This document shows, piece after piece, positions 7,419-14,589 of a DNA stretch of 64,000 nucleotides. The first letter of the stretch is position 1, and each line of letters starts with the position of its first letter. Under the pieces are notes generated by a model that saw nothing but the letters and a program-made list of their open reading frames with translations, had not been told where the DNA came from and did no database searches. Source of the stretch: Nostoc sp. B(2019) (GTDB lineage Bacteria > Cyanobacteriota > Cyanobacteriia > Cyanobacteriales > Nostocaceae); assembly GCF_010091925.1 (NCBI RefSeq), contig NZ_WVID01000017.1, positions 124,001 to 188,000 on the forward strand. The letters are read 5' to 3'. The translations under genes and the position numbers were made by a program.

Positions 7419-8528
7419 ATGAATGACTCTATTACAGCAGATCTTTTTGCAGCCTTAAATATTTTGGTATTAGAACGACTTAACGTAAATTTATTTAGAA
7501 TTAATGGAACTGTACCAAATTGGTTGGCTCATTCTTGTGAGCAAAACTTTACAACAGGAATGGAGATATTAATACCACAAGAAGGTTTTCATTTTATGGA
7601 AAACTTTTTGATTGATGCTGAAGAATTTTGGCAGAGCGATCGCAAAAATAAACTAAGTTCAGGTATATGGATTGACATAGACTTAACGGGAAAAGAATGT
7701 CACTTTGAAGCTTCTGCAATTTGCGTCAATAATCAAAAAATTCTCTTAATTGAATTGCTCAATGAGACATATCAAGAAAAACTATATATTATCCAAAAAG
7801 CTAGAGAAAATCAATTAAATTACCAACAATGGCTCAAAGATAATCAGAAAAAAGAAGTATTAATCCATTGTATTATTCATGATATGGCAGGGCAGCTAAG
7901 TAGTATAAATTGCTGTTTAGCTCTGTTAGAATTTGAAAATTTGACAGATCAAGGAAAAGAACGTTTAGAAATTGGCATAAAGCAATCAATTAAGCAACAA
8001 ATGCTGATTAGAGACATTCTAAACGCATTCTCAGCAGATGTTCAATCTCTAGAAGCTTTCACACGCAATATTGCTCAAGCACCAGATATATTAGTTTCTG
8101 TACAAGAAGTTATTGAGCTTTTAAAGCCTATTTGTGTAGTTAATAATATACAATTAAAACTTGTTAATAATCTTGGCATACAAGCAGACTGGAAAGTAAT
8201 TGGTGATCAATCACGGTTGAATAGAGTAATTTCTAATCTTTTAGAAAATGCTTTACGCTACAGTCCACCAGAGTCTACTATAACAATTAGCTTACAACAA
8301 GATGAAGAATATATTCTCGTAACTATAGATGATGAAGGTGCTGGTGTACAGCCAGAGATGGTAGAAACTTTATTTGAAAAGTTTTCTCAAGGAAAAACTA
8401 AACCAGGTAAATCTGGACTTGGACTTTATTTTTGCCGTATTACAGTTGAGCGTTGGGGAGGAGTAATTGGTTATTTACCCCTTCCCAAAGGTGGCTCACG
8501 ATTTTGGTTAAGCTTACCAAAACCATGA
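7419..8528 (+). CDS. Sensor histidine kinase
   Basis: 369 residues without evident membrane segments, so probably cytoplasmic. The N-terminal 140 residues look like a degenerate PAS-type domain. The H-box is IIHDMAGQLSS with phospho-acceptor His154; then the ATPase domain with N-box NLLENALRYSP, G1 DDEGAG, F-box FEKFSQG and G2 GKSGLGLYFCR. All catalytic motifs are intact. No response regulator lies beside it, so it is an orphan kinase. It sits 119 bases after the GTPase gene on the same strand, and may sense or report on the GTPase/OmpA assembly. That link is inferred from position only. Confidence 0.85.
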   Translation: MNDSITADLFAALNILVLERLNVNLFRINGTVPNWLAHSCEQNFTTGMEILIPQEGFHFMENFLIDAEEFWQSDRKNKLSSGIWIDIDLTGKECHFEASAICVNNQKILLIELLNETYQEKLYIIQKARENQLNYQQWLKDNQKKEVLIHCIIHDMAGQLSSINCCLALLEFENLTDQGKERLEIGIKQSIKQQMLIRDILNAFSADVQSLEAFTRNIAQAPDILVSVQEVIELLKPICVVNNIQLKLVNNLGIQADWKVIGDQSRLNRVISNLLENALRYSPPESTITISLQQDEEYILVTIDDEGAGVQPEMVETLFEKFSQGKTKPGKSGLGLYFCRITVERWGGVIGYLPLPKGGSRFWLSLPKP

Positions 8529-8556
8529 TAAAAGAGGAATTAAGAGTCGTAGGTTT

Positions 8557-8589
8557 TGAGTTTTTAATTAACAGTTACTTTTGAACTCA
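8557..8589. terminator. Weak hairpin between convergent genes
   Basis: TGAGTT and AACTCA pair around a T-rich loop between the histidine kinase and the first hli gene. Neighbouring sequence (GAGGAATTAAGAGTC and GACTCTTAATTCC-like) adds imperfect pairing. A bidirectional terminator is plausible but the stem is short. Confidence 0.3.
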
Positions 8590-8613
8590 TAACTTCTAAC
8601 TCCTTACTCAAGG

Positions 8614-8826
8614 TTAGTATCTAATGATGTGCAATACATCACGCAGAACACTATAGCCAGCTAAATCCCAAAGTAAATAGGCAAGAAAGCCAATTGCTGC
8701 TAAGCGACCATTCCATAGTTCGGCTTGAGGATTCCAGCCAAATAGAAAGGCATTGCGATCTACACCGTTATAAGCTTTAGCAACAGGTGGTAAATCGGTA
8801 GCAGGACGAGTTTCTCTAGTTTCCAT
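8614..8826 (-). CDS. High-light-inducible chlorophyll-binding protein (Hlip)
   Basis: 70 residues: a short soluble N-terminus, then one membrane helix with the Lhc-type chlorophyll-binding motif in AELWNGRLAAIGFLAYLLWD (Glu and Asn/Arg ligand positions, about 36-55), then DLAGYSVLRDV. Hlips bind chlorophyll and carotenoid in thylakoids and protect against excess light, often at photosystem II assembly intermediates. The start has AAGGA about 8 bases upstream. It lies 45 bases downstream of a close paralogue on the same strand, so the two are a tandem duplication and probably one transcript. Confidence 0.9.
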   Translation of the reverse strand: METRETRPATDLPPVAKAYNGVDRNAFLFGWNPQAELWNGRLAAIGFLAYLLWDLAGYSVLRDVLHIIRY

Positions 8827-8871
8827 TGTATTTTTCCTTCAAAATCCAGTAGTTTTTCAGATGCTTTATCT

Positions 8872-9075
8872 TTAGTAGCCAATCAGGTGTAAAACGTCGC
8901 GGAGAACGCTATAACCAGCTAAATCCCAAAGTAAATATGCAAGAAAACCAATCATCGCAAAACGGCCATTCCATAGTTCAGCTTGAGGAGTCCAACCAAA
9001 TAGAAAAGCATTGCGATCGCTGCCATTATATTCTGTTGCAATTGTTGGCAAATCAGTGGAGGAGCGAGTTTCCAT
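8872..9075 (-). CDS. High-light-inducible chlorophyll-binding protein (Hlip), tandem paralogue
   Basis: 67 residues, about 80 percent identical by eye to the next gene (shared DRNAFLFGW, AELWNGR, FLAYLLWDLAGYSVLRDVLH). The chlorophyll-binding helix is intact; the main difference is a shorter N-terminus. First gene of the pair. An HLR1-type element lies about 160 bases upstream (9235-9252), which supports control by the high-light regulator RpaB. An AGGA lies upstream of the ATG. Confidence 0.9.
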   Translation of the reverse strand: METRSSTDLPTIATEYNGSDRNAFLFGWTPQAELWNGRFAMIGFLAYLLWDLAGYSVLRDVLHLIGY

Positions 9076-9234
9076 TTTTTTGTCCTAAACAATGTGTTTG
9101 TTAACTTTAATGTAGCTATTTTTAACTGCGATGCTTTCTGCCTGTAGGCACAATCTCCAAGCACTTCTTGTGGACGATGATCATAAACATATTGGTAAAG
9201 ACAAATCCACCTTAAGAGAGTGACACAAAAACTA

Positions 9235-9252
9235 ATTGTAAATAAATGTAAA
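9235..9252 (-). promoter_or_regulatory. HLR1 element (RpaB-type high-light regulatory site)
   Basis: On the minus strand it reads TTTACATTTATTTACAAT, which fits the published HLR1 consensus (G/T)TTACA(T/A)(T/A)NN(G/T)TTACA(T/A)(T/A) at every fixed position. It lies upstream of and on the same strand as the two hli genes, where RpaB sites are expected. Confidence 0.7.
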
Positions 9253-9581
9253 TCCTGATGAATTGAACCATAGATTTAAACAAAATAAATTGTTGTGACT
9301 AAGCAATTAAAAATTAAAAAGTGACATTTTAAGATTAATAAGGTTTTTACTTGATAATGCTGGAAATTCCAGGGAAATTTTTATCGATAGATTAGAAAAG
9401 TTCTATCTTCCGCTGGATACAGCTTTCAAACTTTGGAGAGATGCATTTACCACCTAAATTCCTGGATTCTGAGAGCTACAACAGTTAGGTATTACCATAG
9501 GTACACACATAAAGACAAAAACAGATTTGCTTCTCACATAGTTCTTAATTCCCCATATTTAAACATAGAGGAAGGAAATAC
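9253..9581. other. Intergenic region before the repeat protein gene
   Basis: AT-rich with no recognised gene; contains the 5' region of the long repeat protein gene (AGGAAGG at 9569-9575). A 67-codon reading frame at 9433-9636 overlaps that start and is not believed. Confidence 0.4.
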
Positions 9582-12500
9582 ATGTTTCAAAGTGCGGAAA
9601 TCATGTTGGGACTCTGCAAGCCACTATTTTGGATAGCGCAGATCCCAGCAGATAGCTCAAGCTTCACGCCAGCACAGGCATCAGTTCTCACTTCGGGGCC
9701 ACGCTTTTTTGTGGCTTTAATCTCCGGTGTGATTCTGGCCTTCGCTTTCCAATTGGTTTTAACAAACCTTTCTGTTGCGGCTGGTATTTCCTACCTGGGT
9801 CGTCCATCTACTTCGGATTCAGGTAGTGAGGAAGTTGGAAGTTTGGGGGGCACGATTCGCAAAATTGGCACAGCAGTGGGGATTTGGACATTAGTCACTG
9901 TGACGATCGCCTCATTAATCGCTTCTTTCCTCGCAGTAAAACTCAGCCTCCTGGTTTTAGATCCGGGACTGGGAGCGATTCTAGGGTTAGTGATTTGGGC
10001 TGCATACTTTTTACTACTGATGTTGGCAAGTTCCACTGCTGTGGGTTCTGTAGTCGGCTCAGTGGTCAATACAGCAACTTCCGGTTTTCAGGCGATTATG
10101 GGGACAGCTACCGCTGCACTGGGCGCAAAAGCTGTCAATAATCAAGTAGTGGCAACGGCCGAAGCCGCCGCCGCTGCTGTGCGTCGGGAACTAGGGAGCG
10201 CAATCGACCCCACAAGCATCCGAGATAACATTGAAGATTACTTAGATAGGCTGCGTCCCCCAGAGCTAGATTTGTCCAAAATTCGGGGTGACTTTGAAAA
10301 TTTACTCAACGATCCGCAACTAAAAGCGATCGCCGGAACTTCAGACATCCGTAATATTGACCGTCAGAAGTTTGCCGAGTTAGTCAGCAGTCGCACCGAC
10401 CTTTCCAAACGAGATGTTAACCGCATAACCGATACGTTATATAAAGTTTGGCAGCAGGTGGTAAGTCAGCAACAACCTACCCAAGACCGGATGGGTGAGT
10501 TAATAGACTATCTCAAGTCACTCCCACCAGGCCAAAGCAAAACAGATGAACTCAACGCCAAGCTGGAACGGTTAATTGCCGAAACGCGTGGCTCTAAAGA
10601 AGCTGAGCAAAAGGCAACCACAGGGCCCATCCAACAAACACTCCAGCAAGGTTTGACCGCCTTAACTGGCATTGTCATGGGACGCACTGATTTGTCAGAT
10701 TTGGATGTGGAAAAAATCTTGCGATCGCTCACCACAGCCAAAGACAAAGTTACCCAACAAGCAGATAAGCTAGGATTACCCACACCATCACAACCTTATA
10801 GCCCAATTCGGGCCGATGTAGAAAACTACCTGCACAACACTTATGCTTGGCAGTTGAGTCAGGAAAAAATTGCTCAAGAATTTCGTGATGTCATTTACGA
10901 CCCAGCAGCCGATCCTGGCACAGTCCGAAGGGAATTAGAACGACTTTCTCGCAACGATTTTGCTAATATCCTGCAACAGCGAGGACTGCTTACCCAAGCC
11001 CAAATTCAGCGCATTGCAGATCAACTCGAAGCTGTCCGCCAAGAAGTGCTAGTGACAGTTACCGCCGTTGAAGAAAGAGAGATAGTACAAGACTTGCAAC
11101 GCAAAGTCGAAAGTTATCTGCTTGTTACCCCGAAAGCAGATTTGACGACCCCTGAAAGCATACAGCGGGATTTTGCACCATTATTAGCAGACCCAGACGC
11201 AGATTATGAAACCTTGGTGCTGCGACTGGCGCAAATTGAACGTCAAGAAATGCGGGAAATATTGCTGCAACGTAATGATATTGATGTCTATGAAGTAGAG
11301 AGGATTGTCGATGAGTTAGAAAGACAGCGCGATCGCGTCTTGGTAGAATCCAAAGGACTAGCAGATCAGGCAAAATATCAAGCAGAAACCCTCTGGTTGA
11401 ATGTAGAGTCATATCTGCGTAACACTGGTAAAGGAGAATTAAACCCTGATGCTATCCGCGCCGACCTGAAAAGGCTGTTGGAAGATCCTCAAGCGGGAAT
11501 TGCTGCAATTCAAGCGCGGTTGTCTCGCTTTGACCGCGATACTTTGGTGCAGTTATTAAATCAACGGCAAGATTTGAGCGAAGACCAAATTAATCAAATC
11601 ATTAATGATGTTGAGCATTCATGGCATAGTGTCCGTCATGCACCTCAAGCTGTAATGGATAAAGCTAAGGAGCAATATGACTCTGTCACCACCACACTTG
11701 CAGATTACCTGCGGAATACTGGCAAAACAGAACTGAACCCCGAAGGTATTCAGCGGGACTTGTCTAGATTGTTTGAAAACCCCAAAGAAGGAGCCGTAGC
11801 GCTGCGTCGTCGGTTGTCGCAAGTAGACCGTGATACTTTAGTGAAGTTGCTGAGTCAGCGTCAAGACTTGAGTGAACAGCAAGTCAATGAAGTTATTGAT
11901 TCCTTGCAAACGTCGATTAGCAACTTTGTGCGTGCGCCTCGTCGCCTAGCGACCCGCACACAGCAAAGAGTGCAAAATTTCCAAACATATCTGCAAGAGT
12001 ACCTGCGGCAGACTGGTAAAGAAGAACTCAACCCAGAAGGCATCAAACGCGACTTGCAATTACTGTTGCACGATCCGCGAGTCGGAGTGGAAAGTTTTAG
12101 CGATCGCCTTTCCCATTTTGACCGTGAGACAATTATCGCCCTGCTGAAAATTCGGGAAGATATGTCTGATGAAGAAGCGGCGCGGATTGCCGATAACATT
12201 GTCTCGGTGCGCGATCAATTTGTTGAACAAGTGCGGAGTATCCAACGAGGCATTCAAGATGCAATTGATGGAGTTTTTGCCCGCATTCGTAACTATCTCA
12301 ACTCCCTGGATCGTCCAGAACTCAACTATGACGGTATCAAGCGCGATGTTCGCACAGTTTTTGAAGATCCCCAAGCCGGATTTGATGCTCTGCGCGATCG
12401 CCTGTCTTCTTTCGACCGTGATACTCTAGTGGCGCTCATGAGTTCTCGTGAGGACATCTCTGAGGAAGATGCCAACCGGATCATCGACCAAATTGAACGA

Positions 12501-12704
12501 GCACGCAACACAGTTTTACAACGTGCAGAACGCCTACAACACGAAGCCCAACGCCGCCTAGAAGAGGTGAAGCATCAAGCACAGCGGCAAGCTGAGGAAA
12601 CCCGCAAAGCAGCAGCTACAGCGGCTTGGTGGCTATTTGCTACAGCAATTGTCTCAGCTACTTTCTCTGCATTAGGAGGAGCGATCGCTGTAGTTTGGGT
12701 GTAG
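9582..12704 (+). CDS. Large membrane protein with eight tandem helical repeats
   Basis: 1040 residues; ATG after AGGAAGG. N-terminal part (1-200) has three hydrophobic segments (about 40-65, 95-125, 130-160). Residues about 205-980 are about eight diverged repeats of 75-110 residues. Repeats 5-8 are clearest: YLRxTGKxELNPxGIxRDL, then LLxDPxxG, RLSxFDRDTLVxLLxxRxDLSE, and a closing helix. The C-terminus is charged coiled coil (about 985-1010) and a final hydrophobic segment (WWLFATAIVSATFSALGGAIAVVWV). Thus both ends are membrane-anchored and the repeats form a long loop or rod. No function recognised; a scaffold is a guess. A terminator follows directly. Confidence 0.85.
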   Translation: MFQSAEIMLGLCKPLFWIAQIPADSSSFTPAQASVLTSGPRFFVALISGVILAFAFQLVLTNLSVAAGISYLGRPSTSDSGSEEVGSLGGTIRKIGTAVGIWTLVTVTIASLIASFLAVKLSLLVLDPGLGAILGLVIWAAYFLLLMLASSTAVGSVVGSVVNTATSGFQAIMGTATAALGAKAVNNQVVATAEAAAAAVRRELGSAIDPTSIRDNIEDYLDRLRPPELDLSKIRGDFENLLNDPQLKAIAGTSDIRNIDRQKFAELVSSRTDLSKRDVNRITDTLYKVWQQVVSQQQPTQDRMGELIDYLKSLPPGQSKTDELNAKLERLIAETRGSKEAEQKATTGPIQQTLQQGLTALTGIVMGRTDLSDLDVEKILRSLTTAKDKVTQQADKLGLPTPSQPYSPIRADVENYLHNTYAWQLSQEKIAQEFRDVIYDPAADPGTVRRELERLSRNDFANILQQRGLLTQAQIQRIADQLEAVRQEVLVTVTAVEEREIVQDLQRKVESYLLVTPKADLTTPESIQRDFAPLLADPDADYETLVLRLAQIERQEMREILLQRNDIDVYEVERIVDELERQRDRVLVESKGLADQAKYQAETLWLNVESYLRNTGKGELNPDAIRADLKRLLEDPQAGIAAIQARLSRFDRDTLVQLLNQRQDLSEDQINQIINDVEHSWHSVRHAPQAVMDKAKEQYDSVTTTLADYLRNTGKTELNPEGIQRDLSRLFENPKEGAVALRRRLSQVDRDTLVKLLSQRQDLSEQQVNEVIDSLQTSISNFVRAPRRLATRTQQRVQNFQTYLQEYLRQTGKEELNPEGIKRDLQLLLHDPRVGVESFSDRLSHFDRETIIALLKIREDMSDEEAARIADNIVSVRDQFVEQVRSIQRGIQDAIDGVFARIRNYLNSLDRPELNYDGIKRDVRTVFEDPQAGFDALRDRLSSFDRDTLVALMSSREDISEEDANRIIDQIERARNTVLQRAERLQHEAQRRLEEVKHQAQRQAEETRKAAATAAWWLFATAIVSATFSALGGAIAVVWV

Positions 12705-12734
12705 GTTGACAAGTTGTCTCCGCTAACTTTTTTG

Positions 12735-12760
12735 AGCCTCCCTGTGTGGGAGGCTTTTTT
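12735..12760 (+). terminator. Rho-independent terminator
   Basis: AGCCTCCC and GGGAGGCT form a GC-rich 8 bp stem around TGTGT, followed by six T, 30 bases after the repeat-protein stop codon. Confidence 0.9.
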
Positions 12761-13619
12761 ATTTCAAAAAGTTGAAAGTCTTTGAATTGGGTAAGTTTTA
12801 AATTAATATTTGGTCGCAAAGATAATTTACAATTGCCCTGTTAATTATTACTGAGTTTGCTAATTTATTAATTTTTATTTTTAATAAAAACTATTATCCT
12901 CCTTATTTAATATAGCTCAAAGAGATAGTCATAAAAATGTATGTGATGTAAGTCACTGACAAATAGAAAATATAGCTAACAGAAATTTTTATGCAGGGTG
13001 ACGAGGCTTTTGAATCGCTAATATTAACAGCTTATAGCGTCATCTAAGATACAAATCTATCTGTTTTGAAAAGTTTTGTGCTCCTGTTACCCGGACGCGC
13101 AAACTTTTCGCTGTGTTTACGCCGAAGTTCAGAGCGATGTTTAACGACAAATCCTGACGCTCGTAGACTCACTCTAAGCGTACCCCTATGCAAAAGCCAA
13201 GCTACGCGCAGCCTCTCGTAGAGAAGCCTTTACGCTATGCTATTGCCTTCTGGGCGTTGCTATGGCTTTGACAACATCCACGCCACCTTTAACCCTCTAG
13301 GAAATTGGATATTTTCTGTTTGGAATAAGAGAGATTCTGAGTCAGAGATAACATATTAATAAATAGCTTTGTTACTGTTAGTAACCTGCTGATTGAAAAT
13401 GGTTAAGATAAATTAAAACCTTATTTATCAATGTTTTAGTATATTTATTATTCAATTAATAAATATTATATATACAGTAAATCAAGTGTGGTTTGATAAT
13501 AGTAGATAACAAAATATCTAATTAGTTTTTTGAAGTTTGCAAATAAGTCTGGATTAATAGCAAGCATAATTTATAAAATTTTACAATTACTTTTTCAGTG
13601 TAATGATAATGGAGGGAAA
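12761..13619. other. Long intergenic region with degenerate cyanobacterial repeats
   Basis: No gene seen in 860 bases. From 13085 to 13275 the base composition rises and the sequence (for example GCTACGCGCAGCCTCTCGTA, GAGAAGCCTTTACGC) resembles a degraded interspersed repeat common in Nostoc genomes. The flanks are very AT-rich. The promoter of the DUF928 gene should lie near 13400-13600. Confidence 0.4.
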
Positions 13620-14462
13620 ATGAATATAGGAGCACCTGAGTTTTACAAAAATATCTCCGAAAAAGTTCGAAAAACAGCAACTTCAGTTTGTAGTTCAATT
13701 TATATCTACAAAAGTGAAATGCACCCAATGATGACTTACAAAAAGTGGACTTTGCACAAACTTTTGAATCTCAGGGTTTTAACAAGTTGTATTTTAAGTA
13801 CGACCCTAGGCACAACTCAGATCGCACTAGCTGGATATCAGCCACCGCCAGATCAAAAACCCCCAAGTGGATATTCAGATTCATCAGGTGTGAGGGGACG
13901 GTGCAAAGCAACCAGTGGGCGATCGCTCACATTACTGGCCCCCACAACCCATGTTGGACGAACTACTTCGCTCCACCCAACTTTTGCTTGGTTTATACCT
14001 AATAACCAAGCTGTGCCGATACAATTTAGCCTCTACGAATTTGACAGCAATCTCAAACCAAAAAAGCTAAATATTTATACGTACCAATTCCAGAGTTCAC
14101 AAGGAATGATGAAGCGCTCTTTACCACAAGAGTTGCCAGGTTTAAGTGTGGGTAAAAGATATCTCTGGCAGTTGCAAACTTTGTGTAACACTAACCACCC
14201 CTCCCGTAATCCAGTTGCTAGGGCAGAAATAGAGGTTATACACATTCCTCAGACTCTTTCAAACGCTCTTTCTGTAACCCATGAACCTTCCCTTAGAGCC
14301 AATCTCTATGCTGAAGCTGGTATATGGTACGATGCCATTAATGAGGTAATACCCATACCTGGTGGGCAAACGGGAAGGGCTATTGCTAATTTGTTAACTA
14401 ATCTTGCCAAAATAGAGAAAACAGGACACAGGCATTTAAGCAGCATCGCCATCAACAATTGA
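13620..14462 (+). CDS. DUF928 family secreted protein
   Basis: About 280 residues from the ATG at 13620 (GGAGGG just upstream, spacing short), or less if the ATG at 13719 is used; an upstream in-frame ATG at 13530 is possible but less likely. A signal-peptide-like stretch (LRVLTSCILSTTLGTTQIALA) precedes GYQPPPDQKPPSG. The mature part has FAWFIP, PIQFSLYE and a Cys-containing WQLQTLC, as in the cyanobacterial DUF928 family. Function unknown. It faces a TPR-CHAT gene, a common partnership of DUF928 in cyanobacteria as I recall. Some N-terminal residues before the signal are odd. Confidence 0.65.
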   Translation: MNIGAPEFYKNISEKVRKTATSVCSSIYIYKSEMHPMMTYKKWTLHKLLNLRVLTSCILSTTLGTTQIALAGYQPPPDQKPPSGYSDSSGVRGRCKATSGRSLTLLAPTTHVGRTTSLHPTFAWFIPNNQAVPIQFSLYEFDSNLKPKKLNIYTYQFQSSQGMMKRSLPQELPGLSVGKRYLWQLQTLCNTNHPSRNPVARAEIEVIHIPQTLSNALSVTHEPSLRANLYAEAGIWYDAINEVIPIPGGQTGRAIANLLTNLAKIEKTGHRHLSSIAINN

Positions 14463-14497
14463 TGACAGCGGCTTTTGCAGCAACCCTTGTAAGCTTT

Positions 14498-14562
14498 TTC
14501 CCTGACATCGGCTAGAAGAACAGTAATCTCGTAATTGTTTCCTGACTATCGGCTAAAAGAGT
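14498..14562 (+). repeat. Pair of short direct repeats
   Basis: Two copies of a sequence like TTCCCTGACATCGGCTAGAA occur at 14498-14517 and 14538-14557 with four differences (CCTGACTATCGGCTAAAA in the second). They sit just after the DUF928 stop codon and before the end of the CHAT gene. Confidence 0.5.
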
Positions 14563-14589
14563 AGCAACTATTTTAAATCAGCGAATTTC

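Noticed and set aside
9433-9636. 67-codon frame before the 1040-residue protein
   Set aside because: Overlaps the well-supported start at 9582 in another frame and has no ribosome site.
12060-12374. Minus-strand frames within the repeat protein gene
   Set aside because: Shadows of the strongly coding plus strand; similar frames recur because the repeats recur.
13085-13275. CRISPR or transposon in the repeat-like stretch
   Set aside because: No regularly spaced identical units, no inverted ends and no transposase frame were seen.
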